From Corbicula japonica (lineage: Eukaryota > Mollusca > Bivalvia > Venerida > Cyrenidae), in assembly GCA_038501625.1 (NCBI GenBank), contig JAZAYU010000893.1, positions 1 through 64,000 on the forward strand: 64,000 bases of DNA, in the 5' to 3' direction. Position 1 is the stretch's first letter, and each line of letters opens with the position of its first letter. Position numbers and translations under genes: made by a program. The notes under the pieces are model-generated. The model made no database searches. It was not told the origin of the DNA and saw nothing but the letters and a program-made list of their open reading frames with translations. Below are positions 12,301 through 22,300 of the stretch, in pieces.

Positions 12301-13817
12301 TCCTGTCTAAAGCCATAAGTCTAAAGGGTCAGATATTTCCATGGTAGTTGGTCTAAAAGTTGAGAACAAAGATTGTACATATTATGCCTTTAAAATGAAT
12401 TTTCAAGGCAGACCCGGGATTCGAACCGACAACCTACGGCGACTTTGCCTAGTAGTGCAAAATACAGCGCCTTAGACCACACAGCCATCCCAACTACCCC
12501 AAAACAGATAGTGCAAATGTCTAGTTACTCCGCTACATTATATGGTATCAGGTTTATTTAAAGATGACAACACTTACTATAGTCACTGGAGGACTTTCTA
12601 CAAAAGTGACTCCTAATAGCATTGTTATATTGACTTTTCATGTAATTTTTGTTGAAACTGTCTGGCAAGCTTCTAGGATCATCAACCGTCTTATTAGGAA
12701 AACGTTTGTGTCTCAATTCAAGATCATAAGTTGCACGGAGTCCTTGAGATTCTTCAGAAGCACAAGTCTGACGCCAAGGCACTGCTAGTAAAGACGATTG
12801 GCACATCAGCTAGTGAAGTTATGGATTTCTTCAAGCCTCGGTATTCAACAAACGATAACGAAAAGGCAACAGAGGAAATGATAATCTATAACTTGAATCA
12901 ATTCCTGAAAAATCTAGAACGTAAGAAATTTAAAATTTCTTAAATTTAATTCTGTTTATGGCTGAAGACTGTAACCTTTGTATTTATTAGGGATGTCAAC
13001 GATTAATCGGTTAACCGGTTATTTGACCAAATATCAGTTAGCAAAATCGCTTATCGATTAATGGAATAAAAAATTTATTTCTTACATTAGTGTTTTTCCC
13101 CAAACGAGAACGTGAAATTGCTTACTTGTTATGAATCTTTTTTGTGCTATGAACAAAAGGGGAAGGGCAATGCGTAGGTGTCAATAAACCTGTGATCCCT
13201 ATTGTCATGTAACCCTAATATACAAACTATTTAATTGACATGCCCTCTGGGTATCATAGACCATAAGGCGTCAACAGTTTGGTCCCAGCTTTAGCAAAAC
13301 AGACATGCATACATGTAGGTTCAGCCATTAGTTCGCGTAGCCCTTTTCAATTAATTACATTATTTTCGCGGTTTGTTTTCTTTGATGAAACAGTCCTGAT
13401 CAACCTAGTACAAGACTAAACTTGAATTTTTTTTAATTTAACAGAATGTCAGAGTTGTTTGAATTTCAAAAGTGACTCTTAACTTAGTTTATTGCTTAAA
13501 AATGTGTTTAACGATGATTTCTGATTGTTTAAGGTGGTCGGGTGACATCCATATCCATAGATCCTGAAAGGTGCACAGAAGGAACTGTTACTTTGGATAT
13601 GGGTCACATCCTGCAAGCATTCATTGGATGTAGACATTTGCCATCTCAGATGACTGGATTGATAAATTTTAACCACCAGAGTACAGATCTGTCTACTGTG
13701 AATACTTGTATTCCAGCTATTACTTTTTCAAATGTTAAAGAACTGGTGGATTACAACAAAATGGAGGATTTGCTTCTGAACATTATCATAGGAAGTTATG
13801 GATTTGGAATTGTTTAA
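1..13817 (+). CDS. HECT-domain E3 ubiquitin ligase gene, 3' part (eight exons, two disablements)
   Basis: The product transfers ubiquitin from an E2 to a substrate through a HECT cysteine. Inferred exons are 1-311, 577-672, 1411-1471, 4194-4305, 5252-5699, 6870-7047, 12741-12920 and 13534-13817, and their phases join at every junction. Seen: an N-terminal unknown region, a Cys-His finger (CFHCGE..RSHVTEC), a second finger (CPICQKDF..IEQHADMC), then a HECT domain with IKIRFIGEDRIDQWGLTREF at the start, GKITAMALLTGHPGP in the middle, and VNTC (catalytic Cys) and GFGIV at the end. The Phe four residues from the end is a known HECT requirement. The layout recalls the G2E3-like HECT genes expanded in molluscs. 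Odd points: a frameshift near 140, an in-frame TAG at 5529, tandem duplications at one splice donor and across the stop codon, and a 5.7-kb repeat-filled intron. The 5' end is missing. It could be a recent pseudogene, or a working gene with assembly errors. Confidence 0.85.
577..672 (+). CDS. HECT gene exon: first zinc-finger-like motif
   Basis: Preceded by the acceptor TTCAG and followed by the donor GTAATG; 32 codons, phase 0 to 0. It encodes VPSDDIKESCFHCGEAILLR and ends with RSHVTECCER. The C-x2-C-x11-H-x3-C spacing fits a small UBZ/C2HC-type finger, commonly a ubiquitin- or nucleic acid-binding module. Function here is inferred from family layout. Confidence 0.75.
1411..1471 (+). CDS. 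HECT gene exon: Ser-rich linker
   Basis: Acceptor TATTTCAG, donor GTAAGT, phase 0 to 1. It encodes a Ser/Arg-rich linker, RTSASSSRRHSVHSCLPVCL. The single leftover T joins the next exon's GG to give Trp, keeping the frame open. No domain is recognised. Confidence 0.6.
1972..2770. repeat. Dispersed bivalve-type repeat with GAGCTCACCTGAGC head
   Basis: The block opens with GAGCTCACCTGAGCTCGAAG, an inverted CACCTGAGC/GCTCAGGTG pair, and a second partial head at 2107. It continues with sub-repeats of the type 'accgcaaggcccagagcttagatatttggcat' about 90-120 bp apart. A degenerate relative lies at 11690-12370. It sits in a HECT intron. The family is one I recognise as widespread in bivalve introns; no coding capacity is seen. 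Confidence 0.6.
3822..4110. repeat. Dispersed repeat with GTCTCCCCC / GGGAGACAT head
   Basis: A short hairpin (GTCTCCCCCCATTAAATCGG, then GAGACAT) is followed by CTGTCTGTCTGTC and two tandem sub-units of about 107 bp. These carry 'ctcttcaacagctgaagggatttt' and 'cacaaatgtttaaca'. The same sub-units recur at 15480-15780, where the matching 3' end GGGGGGAGACATA is visible. Confidence 0.6.
4194..4305 (+). CDS. HECT gene exon: second zinc finger
   Basis: Acceptor CAGAG, phase 1 in and 2 out, donor GTGAGT at 4306. It encodes LTEKCPICQKDFQKDLIEQH followed by ADMCAISTEKNSEPES. C-x2-C-x11-H-x3-C is the RAD18/UBZ4-type finger pattern. Choosing the second AG (CAGAG) over the first keeps the frame; the first AG would create a stop. 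Confidence 0.75.
4306..4395 (+). repeat. 45-bp tandem duplication of a splice donor
   Basis: Two copies of a 45-bp unit beginning GTGAGTCAAGAAATGATGCC sit directly after the zinc-finger exon. Each starts with a consensus donor preceded by TCAAG. The second copy diverges only at its end (TCTTAAATG). The exon frame reads TGA immediately past the first donor, so use of the second donor would truncate the product. Confidence 0.85.
5252..5699 (+). CDS. HECT gene exon: HECT N-lobe, with in-frame TAG
   Basis: Acceptor TTTTTAAG, phase 2 in, 0 out, donor GTAGGT at 5700. It encodes the start of the HECT N-lobe (GEAFSDIYGQF, then the RFIGEDRIDQWGLTREFF core), then GKITAMALLTGHPGPRCL, LVEYILSGTMP and MDVLDAVQK. 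At 5529-5531 the frame contains TAG, directly after KQQ and before FYIGKITAMAL. Protein similarity continues in the same frame on both sides, so this is a point nonsense codon (probably CAG to TAG) and not an exon edge. Confidence 0.8.
5869..6036. repeat. Long imperfect palindrome (hairpin element)
   Basis: The left arm, 'ttgtgcatttatggttgtat' through 'gggcaaatatcaatgaagc', is mirrored by the right arm, 'gcttcatgttgatatttgtc' through 'acaaccatatatgcacaaaa'. The short loop holds CACTAGCGCTTCTAGCAT. Arms are about 70 bp with few mismatches. It sits in a HECT intron and is probably a palindromic MITE. Confidence 0.75.
6870..7047 (+). CDS. HECT gene exon: middle of the HECT domain
   Basis: Acceptor TGCTTCAG, phase 0 in and 1 out, donor GTTTGT at 7048. 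It encodes IQTSNPDNRDQLTTTLGDLL, AGFTRKLTEENSGEAV and FYRCLPPLLQFMEG. The pattern matches the helical segment between the HECT lobes. The downstream intron is 5.7 kb and contains the giant simple-repeat array. Confidence 0.75.
7772..8667 (+). repeat. Blocky pentanucleotide array
   Basis: About 0.9 kb of perfect 5-mers arranged in homogeneous blocks: ACTAT (about 4 copies), ACTGT (about 77, 7793-8180), GCACT (19, 8181-8275), ACACT (34, 8276-8445), ATCCT (2), ATACT (11), ATCCT, ATGCT (2), ATTCC, ATGCC (3) and ATACC (19, 8546-8640), then TACCACTGTACTG. Adjacent blocks mostly differ by one base and the phase is never lost, so the long open frames across it (Tyr/Thr/Cys/Leu/His) are artefacts. Confidence 0.97.
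8668..9890 (+). repeat. CAA/ACC trinucleotide array (almost G-free)
   Basis: About 1.2 kb made almost wholly of AAC and ACC triplets with rare T and G interruptions. It contains higher-order segments such as 'acaacacaaataacaacaacaccacc' that recur at roughly 180-200 bp. One plus-strand frame reads as Thr/Pro-rich text resembling a mucin, but the frame changes with position and no splice context is seen. It ends at CAGCATACCATACTGTAC, returning to pentamer-like units. Confidence 0.95.
10189..11336. other. Intron sequence, no gene seen
   Basis: It contains the right part of the outer TIR element (to 10930) with 'gcgaccgctttgtaatctattgaggtac', then unremarkable AT-rich intron. No open frame shows protein-like composition. 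Confidence 0.5.
11337..11583. mobile_element. MITE with GGGCC..TATTCATAAAGCACC ends
   Basis: GGGCCCATATTCATAAAGCA at the left and TGCTTTATGAATACAGGCCC at the right form imperfect 22-bp terminal inverted repeats around a 247-bp body. No coding capacity. Confidence 0.7.
11690..12370. repeat. Degenerate copy of the 1972-2770 repeat family
   Basis: It shares phrases such as 'gcatcatccagtgacccactacaa', 'aagaatgttcaatttaagc', 'gggccccaccaaagggtcgcatg' and 'caaagattattcatattatg' with the block at 2400-2770. Sub-unit spacing is about 120 bp. No coding region. Confidence 0.5.
12405..12502 (-). repeat. tRNA-derived SINE head (tRNA-Leu-like)
   Basis: On the minus strand, GGGATGGCTGTGTGGTCTAA carries an A-box (TGTGGTCTAAGGCG) and GGTTCGAATCC is a perfect B-box, followed by CGGGTCTGCC. 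It looks like a tRNA-derived SINE or tRNA pseudogene. A clean anticodon arm is not evident and no 3' CCA is seen. Confidence 0.6.
12741..12920 (+). CDS. HECT gene exon
   Basis: The acceptor is inferred at GGAG (12740), phase 1 in, and phase 1 out at donor GTAAGA. It encodes VLEILQKHKSDAKALLVKTI, then SEVMDFFKPRYS and EEMIIYNLNQFLKNLER. The acceptor is the least certain boundary of the gene because a few upstream codons (LHG) also read well. The end joins the next exon as CGT without breaking frame. Confidence 0.7.
12988..13065. repeat. Short palindrome-rich element end (hAT-like)
   Basis: 'agggatgtcaacgattaat' is followed by CGGTTAACCGGTTATTTGACC and CGCTTATCGATTAATGG, several overlapping inverted ATTAATCG / CGATTAAT motifs. 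A related sequence starts at 46194 ('agggatggcaacgagtagt'). This head is typical of short hAT-type relics; the assignment is tentative. Confidence 0.4.
13534..13817 (+). CDS. HECT gene last exon: catalytic Cys and C-terminus
   Basis: Acceptor TTTAAG at 13533, phase 1 in, stop TAA at 13815. It encodes VTSISIDPERCTEGTVTLDM, GHILQAFIGCRHLP, STVNTCIPAITF and IIIGSYGFGIV. The NTC Cys is the HECT thioester residue, and Phe in GFGIV is four from the end. The last 40 bases, including the stop, belong to a 47-bp tandem repeat that continues into the 3' UTR. Confidence 0.85.
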
Positions 13818-13950
13818 TTCATGTGAACATTATCATTGGAAGTTATGGATTTGGAATTGTTTAATTCATGCGAACATTATCATTGAAAGTTATGGATTTG
13901 GAATTGTTTAATTCATGTGAACATTATCATTAGAAGTTACGGATTTAGAA
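13778..13950 (+). repeat. 47-bp tandem repeat spanning the HECT stop codon
   Basis: The unit GAACATTATCATTGGAAGTT..TTTAATTCATG repeats about 3.6 times with 1-4 mismatches. The first unit is coding (NIIIGSYGFGIV then stop). Later units are 3' UTR copies that preserve the same codons and stop. Confidence 0.9.
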
Positions 13951-15399
13951 TTGAATTCGTTCTCAGCTAAAACAAATCATTGATGCTTCTAGAAGTGTCA
14001 CTTGCTCAAAAATGTGTATTGTTCGGTGTACATTGTACATTTTGACAATACTTTAAAGAATATTGCATTACAATACCTTAAAATGAAAAATTCAGAAGTG
14101 TCTAAAATAGTAGTAAATTAGTGAACATTGATTTTTGCTGTCTGTTGACTTTTTTTATTTTTTGTGTAATGTCAGTCCTTTTGTAGCAGTAATAATTTTT
14201 GGCTGAATTTTACATTGCAAAAATACTAATAGCTAAGAGAACACTTATCATTTTAGTATGAGAAACAATGAAAATCTATCAACTGTAAATTCTATTGGTT
14301 ACTGACACTACCAAATGTTAAGGTTCAAAATTTATCAAGTAATTGTCTGGTTTTTCAAAACTTGAATAGTTGTTAACTCTAATTTTTGTTAAATTTCTAG
14401 CAACTTTACTTCTACAATCAAGTATATTTTCTAGTTATCTTTTTTTGCACATATTACCTTCTACAAGTACCTTCCTAATTGATTTAAAATTAACACAACA
14501 TGTCTGTCTGAATCAAATTTTTCACACAGAGAAAGTTAAAAACTGTTAGTTAAACAATGATTTAGTTTTAAACAACTAGGCCATAATTCCTCATGCTAAA
14601 TCTTGAGCTAGCAATGGTAAGAGTCCAATTTAAGTTTAGTTAGCCATGAATAATGAGTATATGAATAATTTGGAAATACATAAACATGCATGTATTCAAT
14701 ATTTGGCATTTAAACACGACCATAAAAAGTGGCATTTCCTTAAAAAGTACTTGTTTTTAACCAATTTGAAAAAAGTGGCAATATTTGTAGGCTTAAATTC
14801 TTTAATAAAAACTGTTAAATTGTATACACTTTATATATCTTTCAAAAATGAAAAGGCACTTAGAAGTTTGAATAATTTTTTAACCAAGACAGAACAATGG
14901 TAAAAAGAGCTATTTTCCAAAATTGTTGTTTTAACTATTTATGTGCTTCAATTATCAGATAAAAAGACATCCTATTATCATTCGAATGTTCTCTAATTTG
15001 TGAAAAAGGCTTCATTGGTTTGTGATGTATTTGCAGTTGTGTCTGTCCAGTTATAGATTTTTAGGAATTTAATTTTTACTGCACTTTCCTTTTGCTATGT
15101 TTTAGATCATTCTGTTTGGTTGTATTAGCACATCTACATTGTTGACGAATCTCTTCAGAAAAAATCAGAGCAATATGGCTGATATAAATTTGAGCAATTG
15201 TATTTTGATAAAATAAACATTATGATTTTTATGTAATTAAATGTTGGTCTGTGTATGTTTTTTTCGTCTACCTAATTTCATTGCAAACAAAAATATTTTG
15301 ATGAAAAAATGGTAACAAATGTTAAACCTTATCGCGACTTTGTCTTTTATTATTTTTTAATTTGAAAATTTATTCACATAATGATTTTATGTCTCTGCA
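13951..15399. other. Post-HECT AT-rich sequence
   Basis: Probable 3' UTR and intergenic DNA. An AATAAA lies at about 15216, and earlier A/T-rich stretches hold no strong signal. No protein-like frame and no obvious repeat structure were seen. Confidence 0.4.
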
Positions 15400-16360
15400 C
15401 AAATGTTTAACTCTGTGAGATGTGCATATTTCTGATTTGACCTAGGTAAGGTCAAGGTCACAGTTTAAGATCAAACAAATTCTCTGTGTTTCTGTGTCCG
15501 CTCTGCATCTCTTGAACAGCTGAAGGGATTTTAAAATAACTTGGCACAAATGTTTAGCATAATGAGACAATGTGCAGAGCACAAGTTTGACCCATGTCAT
15601 TTCCAGGTCAAGGTCACAGTATAAGGTCAGACAAATTCTTACTGTTTTTCATGTCCGCTTTGTAGCGTTTAATACCATGAGGGATTTCGATACAACTTGG
15701 TACAAATATTAAGCATGATAAGCCGATCACAACTCAAGGTCTCAGTTTAAGGACTTTCCATGGGGGGAGACATAGGTCTTTGTGTCCAAAAACAACTTCT
15801 AACTGCGACCTTTTCTTCAGGTTCAAATAAAGTGTAGTTATAGGTCACTGTGCTGTGCAAGTAATGGCCCTATGCACAAAAATAATGTAGAAAATCAGCT
15901 TTAACTTGTGCAGCAACATTAAAAAAAATGAATCCGACAATCTAAAGGCATGTGCTTTTTCCTGGGTCCAGCATTGCTGGTGGGGGTGGTAATGTGTCAC
16001 TCTTAAGTCTAGTTAATGCTCTATAAATGTATATTTTGGAACCATTAGTTATCTGTGTATATTGGTTGATATGTCTCTCTGTCCCATTTTTGTGCATCTT
16101 CCTTGACTTTGTTACAGTAAATTTTATTTTCAAATAACTTGCCACAGATTATCACCACACCTAGACAATGCATTGCACACAATTTCTGGGTCTTTAGTGC
16201 AAAGGTCAAAGTATATCAGAGAGGGGCATCTGTTATATGGCTTCTTTTTGTGTTCTGTCAATAACTTTGTTTCCTATGATGGAATTTTCTTTTTAACCAA
16301 CCATAAAATTACAACACTGAACCAATGTGTTGCAAGCTATTTACTAGTTCTTATCCCAGT
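15400..16360. repeat. Dispersed repeat copies with 'ctgaagggattttaaaataac' sub-units
   Basis: Sub-units match the 3822-4110 family (LINE-free, non-coding). A 3' end CATGGGGGGAGACATAGG lies at 15760-15775. Downstream, 15780-16360 is a further degenerate non-coding repeat ('tgtgtatattggttgatatg'). Confidence 0.5.
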
Positions 16361-16984
16361 ATAGATAATAATTGGGACAGGTAAAATAGGTGTCCAAACC
16401 TAAATTTTGTTACAGATAAGTCTTTCCTGATTAGCACATTGGGACAATGTGTCGCCACTTGATCAAAGTCCACAGCCCATAGGTCACGATTGCAATGGGG
16501 AGAGTTCAATTTTACTAAAATTATTGTGTTCCAAACCTATGTGGGTCCATTTGGGAGTCTAACAGGGAGCAATCTTAGTATCATGTTATAAACTTATTCA
16601 GATGAACTTATTGGGAGCAAATGTGATTAAGTATTGCTAGCTGCAACGTCTTCAAGATTAGTTATTAATGTAACAAGAGTAACACTATTTTGCCAGTAAT
16701 AAATCCGTCAAAAAATGAAGGAAGTCTAAATTTGACACCATAATGTACAGCATTTTTTCTAGTAGATTGTAATGTTTATGTGTAGATATTAATTTAGATA
16801 GTTCTTTTTTTTCTGCTGCCATCAACGTTGGATTCTGCTGCCATCAACGTTGGATAATTAAACACAAAAAGGAATCTGGCTTCAGGTTTAATTTTCTTTA
16901 GGAATCTTAGACAAATGTGACTATGTGGGTAGGCTGGTTGTCACACAATCTTTGTAGAGCCCACATAATAGTTACACATACAAA
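16361..16984. other. Non-coding sequence with a 22-bp duplication
   Basis: TCTGCTGCCATCAACGTTGG with AT is present twice in tandem at 16814-16857. The rest shows no gene. Confidence 0.5.
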
Positions 16985-17161
16985 TACAGTGAAACCCTTG
17001 TAAATTGAACCTCATTGAGACTGTTAAAATTGTTCAGTTTGGAGGTTTTCAGTTTAGAGAGGTAAATTTGATAAGGTAATGCATATTTGGGATAAGGACA
17101 CTGCTTAGTTTAGAGAGAACTCCGGTTTAGTGAGAGTTTGGTTCAGAGGGGTTTCACTGTA
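16985..17161. mobile_element. Compact MITE, TACAGTGAAACCC ends
   Basis: TACAGTGAAACCCTTG at the left and GAGGGGTTTCACTGTA at the right form 16-bp inverted ends with TA included; total 177 bp. Internal motifs are AATTGAACC, GTTTAGAGAG and GTTTAGAGAGAAC. It is similar in style to the 7187-10930 outer ends. Confidence 0.75.
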
Positions 17162-17545
17162 TATCTAAAGAGCTTCTGGTTTGGGAAAAAGTTTCTATGA
17201 TTTTCTATATGTTTCTATAGGTTAAGCATTTTATCTTGACATACCTTGACAGCAGTGCAAATTTAGACCTATAGAGGACAAACACTTCAGAGACCCTAAT
17301 TTAATGCTTCAAGTAAAATATTTTTGTGCAAGGCCTAAAGCTTCAGAAAGTAAGACTTATAAGGATTTTTCTGGCCTGAATAATAGATTTACATAGGTTG
17401 GAAATCCCAGAACTAGCTCGTTGAGAAATTTTAAGTGATATTGACAATATAGCTTCAGTGTCTGTATCAAAATTAAAAGTAACAGGAGTCATGTCCCACA
17501 TGGCCACCCCTGCTGTAAGGTCTTGTTTGTAAAAAAGAGTAATTC

Positions 17546-18435
17546 TAACAAGAGGGCCATGATGGCCCTAGATCGCTAACTTGAGTATTCATGGAAGGCT
17601 ATCTTTTCTTTTTCTTACGAATCAACCAACTGACAAAGTTATACCAGAAAAAAGATAAAAGAAAACAATTTATAATTTTAATTTATATCTGCGGATTAGA
17701 ATAACTGGGTACTTGAGCATTTTGGGTCACTAGGTCAAACTTTACAATCATGTTCTTGCTCACTCCCCATGAAACATAGAGTATGTTCTTGTGTCAATTT
17801 GCCCCACTCTTAGAGTTATGATTCTTGCTCTCTGCACTTCTCCTGATTGATAGCTATTCTCCACATTTAAAAAAGCAGTATCTCCATTGGCTACCAATAT
17901 GTACTCATTACAAAAAATATTTTAAAATAAGGGGAAGTAATTTTGAAATTTTAAGTTGTAGAGTTATGATTTTGGCGCTCTGCACTTTTCCTGTCTTAAA
18001 GCTACTTACCACATAAAAATAAAGTCAAAATCTCTAGATGTTGTAATGATATGTGCTGCTCAAAAAGTTCACATGAAAATTAAAAAGCGAAATAAATATA
18101 GAAATGGTAATAATAGAGTTATAGTTCTTGCATTCTGCACTTCTCCTGACTGCATGCTACTCACCACATAAAAAAGTCAGCATCTCCATTGGTTACCAAG
18201 ATAAACGCCTGACAAAAGTTTACCTAATAAATAAATAAGGGAAAGTAAGACTGAAAGCGGCAGTGGTTGATATACGCTTCTTGCGCTCTCCGACTTCTCC
18301 GGGCTGCAAGCTACTAACCACATAAAAATCAATATCTTTAGGGGTAACAAAGATATGCTCCAGACAAATACATTGTACTAGGGACAAACAGACACGTTAC
18401 CATACTGCCTCCTTTGGGCGGGGGGGGGGAATTAA
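17546..18435. repeat. Dispersed repeat, AGGGCCATGATGGCCCTAGA head
   Basis: It starts AGAGGGCCATGATGGCCC (a palindrome) and contains about four sub-units with 'ttgcgctctgcacttctcctg' and 'aaaagtcagcatctccattgg' about 140-150 bp apart. It ends near the GGGACAAACAGACACG and CCTCCTTTGGGCGGGGGGGG tail. This is a bivalve-type non-coding family. Confidence 0.65.
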
Positions 18436-19113
18436 TAACAATTTGTGAGACATCAAAGCCCAGATACTAGGTTACGGTCAAGATTTTTAAATAAGGTAAA
18501 ATGTATGTGACAAAAATGCACAAATCAAAAACAATTTGCCCCAAACAGTTTGAACCTGGTGGCATACAACATACACAACCTCTTATCTTAAAAAAGTTAT
18601 TAAAACATGGCAAATATTAAATAATAAAACATTAAAATGGAGATGTTATTCTCTAATGTCATACAGGAGATATGCTGTTGATAAGTTAATAAAGATTTAA
18701 TCCACTTGTCAAACTTCACATCTAATATTTTCCTTTTAATTGAATCCCGATAAAAGTTCAATATGGGTCCGTGTTTTAATTATGACAGTATTGAGATAAA
18801 ATCAAGTAACAATGCAGTTGTACTATATTGTCTAATACTTCAGTGTACATCTCAATTTAAAAATATTGCCTCTAACACATTTTGACATGCAAATGGTGCA
18901 CGTATAATCAGTATTATACATGTATTTCCCACATACATATTTCACTAATGCACAGTTGTCACATTTGGCCATCTATTTTCCACAATCTGTAAGTAGTTCA
19001 GCTACAAGGAAGGTCAAATTGCTGCTTGCAAGATAATCTAACACTAATGTTATAACTTAATGCAGTAACAACACATTTTTCTGTTTGTGCTGTGAAATGC
19101 ATAGCCACATAAG
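18436..19113. other. Region 3' of the integrase-core gene
   Basis: AT-rich. It is probably the 3' flank or UTR of the minus-strand gene ending at 19114. No protein-like frame and no clear polyadenylation signal was fixed. Confidence 0.35.
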
Positions 19114-19320
19114 TTAAGAACTAGTTGCTTGAATCAGCTGGCAAATTTGTAGATACTGCTGCACTTCGTATGGGCTTTCAACTGGCTGATGAAGTATAGC
19201 ATTGACCTCTGCACTGATACAATCTGGAATATTCTCAAGTTCTGGTACAACTAAGCTCTCTTGATCATCGTTGAATAACAGTTCAGGGGAACAGTAATCA
19301 ATCCCATAGGTCTCTATCTC
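19114..19320 (-). CDS. Integrase-core gene, last exon
   Basis: Acceptor TTCTAG on the minus strand, phase 0, 69 codons ending TAA at 19116-19114. It reads IETYGIDYCSPELLFNDDQE, then acidic text, and ends QICQLIQATSS. The acidic C-terminal tail is typical of the family. No catalytic residues lie here. Confidence 0.65.
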   Translation of the reverse strand, partial: EIETYGIDYCSPELLFNDDQESLVVPELENIPDCISAEVNAILHQPVESPYEVQQYLQICQLIQATSS

Positions 19321-22300
19321 CTAGAAGATAAAAAGGTAAACAAACATGAAACCAAAAGGTGTTTTAGCATATTAAAGGCACAATGTGGCCATATATGTGT
19401 TATCGAAAATCCAGAATCTAACACAACCAACTGATAAAGTATTATTTAATATTGTCATTGTGGTACTTAACACAACTTTTACCTATTCGGTCTCTTAAGA
19501 CCATGTCAAATTAAGTGCCGAAAAACATTAACATAGGTTGAGTTTGTTTACATTAGTCTCTTAAAAAGTACATTTTATGTAACTTTGAACATCTCAATAT
19601 TGGGTTAGATAATGTAAATTACAGCTGATATTTAGCTAAGAGTAGTTTCTTGATAAACATATTTCAGTGAAGAAGGAAATATTTCGAAATAGGAAGTACG
19701 AAATATGGCCACATTGTGCCTTTAAAGTATCAAAGCAGTCACACCACAGCTTAATTAACATGAATCATTAACCATTACGTGGGAAACAGAAAAGGTATGC
19801 CTGATTTAAGTTTTATTTTAGGCAGACATTGATTTTCTTCATTATTTTTTATAGCTTGAACCATGATTCAAACGTTTCTACCTTGATTTAAACTTCAAAA
19901 GGTCAATTTATAAGTTCATTCTTGGCGTCACATATTTCATCCAATGTATTGTAGGTAAGGACATTGTTGATGAACATTTAAAATCAACAAACCACCATAA
20001 CACAGACCAATGGACAGACATTGGAGAATTGACTATAAAAGATACTTCATACCGTGTTTGACGCGCATGTAAAAAACCCAGAATAATACAATTTGTCAAA
20101 TGTCTGGAATTTTCAGAAATAAAACAAGAGTGCCAAACTGACACAAAATACGCCCATCAAGATGCTGATCATCAAAGTTGCGTAACGATCCGATGAAAAT
20201 TATTCGACTTGGAGAGCAGATACCGATAATTCAGTTTTTGGACAATTCAAGGGCCATAATTCAGGAGTGCATGGGGGATTTGGCTGGTTATAGAACTTGG
20301 TCGAGATATTATGTCCACCAACATATTCACCAAGTTTGATAAAGACCGGATGAAAACTCTTTGACTTAGAGAGCGGAAACAGTAATTTTGGACAACTCAA
20401 GGGCCATAATTCAGGAGTGCCTGGGGGTTTGGCTGGTTATAGAAATTGGTCGAGATATTATGCCCACCAACATATTCATCAAGTTTGATAAAGACCAGAT
20501 GAAAACTCTTTGACTTAGAGAGCGTAAACCTTTATTTTGGACAATTCAAGGGCCATAATTCAGGAGTGCCTAGGGGGATTTGGCTGGTTATAGAACTTGG
20601 TCGAGATATTATGGCCACCAACATATTCATCAAGTTTGATAAAGACAGGATGAAAACTCTTTGACTTAGAGAGCGGAAACAGTAATTTGGACAATTCAAG
20701 GGCCATAATTCAGGGGTGCCTGGGGGGATTTGGCTGGTTATAGAACTTGGTCGAGATATTATGCCCACCAACATATTTACCAAGTTTGATAAAGACCAGA
20801 TGAAAACTCATTGACTTAGAGAGCGTAAACCCTTATTTTGGAAAAGTCAAGGGCCATAATTCAGGAGTGCATGGGGGGATTTGGCTTGTTATAGAACTTG
20901 GTCGAGATATTATGTCCACCAACATATTCACCAAGTTTGATAAAGACCAGATGAAAACTCTTTGACTTAGAGAGCGGAAACAGTAATTTTGGACAATTCA
21001 AGGGCCATAATTCAGGAGTGCCTGGGGGGATTAGGCTGGTTATAGAACTTGGTCGAGATATTATGCCCACCAACATATTTACCAAGTTTGATAAAGACCG
21101 GATGAAAACTCTTTGACTTAGAGAGCGTATACCTTTATTTTGGACAATTCAAGGGCCATAATTCAGGAGTGCCTGGGGGGATTCGGCTGGTTATAGAACT
21201 TGGTCGAGATATTATGCCCACCAACATATTCACCAAGTTCGATAAAGACCGGATGAAAACTCTTTGACTTAGAGAGCGGAAACAGTAATTTTGGACAATT
21301 CAAGGGCCATAATTCAGGAGTGCCTGGGGGATTTGGCTGGTTATAGAACTTGGTCGAGATATTATGCCCACCAACATATTCACCAAGTTTGATAAAGATC
21401 GAATGAAAACTCATTGACTTAGAGAGCGGAAACCATGTGGACGCCGCCCGCCCGCCCGCCTGCCCGCCCGCCAACCCGCCCGCCCACCGCAGGTGTTCCC
21501 ATAATACGTCCTGTTTTTCAAACGGGCGTATAAAAAGGAAAGAGAACAACTTTCCAACTTGCCCAATTACGTTAGAAAATTATTGAATGATTTTTTTTCT
21601 CTCTGGCCTACAATATAAGACCGATTTATGATTCAATGGAAAGCTTAATACTTAATAAAGCAAAAAAGTCTGATTTAAATATTTACCTCATCTGACAGGT
21701 GTGATCTGGGATCAAGAATCTGGCCCATTACCCATAACTGGAGAGGTGTTTTGTTGCTTTCAGTTCGAAGTGGCCGACGAGAAACTGCGTTAACAAAACA
21801 ATCAACTGAGCTCTGAATTCTTTCAAGATACACTAGGTGAAGGGTCAGTATATGGATCTCATTGTCAACATCCAAAATACCATCAAGTTCCATGTTTCTA
21901 AACAAGTTGTAGTAGGTACAGGAACATCCTTGCCAGAGCTCTCGCCAAAATCGTTCTATTCTGTAATAAATATTAGAAAATGGTCAAACATTCCTACAGT
22001 ATTAAGTTTATTGAAGTTGTTGAAAAGAAATCATACATGTAACAGCAGATGCTGTCCTCGGTCAATATCACTTTTGTCTATAAGAAAAAACTATATATTG
22101 ACCTCAACATAAGTCTATAACTGTATAATATCTACTGTACACATCGATTTAAAAATACAAAACCGGTTAACTTGTACCTAAGTAATTTGTACCCTCTTTG
22201 GTCAACTCTTACCTAAAATCTGGTACTTATATCTCCCCTTGTCAACTGTTACCCAGTTCTATTATAAAATTTCAATGAAAAGTATTTTTATGCAAATATT

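Noticed and set aside
12405..12502. A functional tRNA gene
   Set aside because: A-box and B-box are present, but the arms do not fold cleanly and the flank looks like a SINE head.
20200..21549. Minus-strand repeated frames (MVNMLVGIISRPSSI-like)
   Set aside because: Each is one unit of the 151-bp tandem array.
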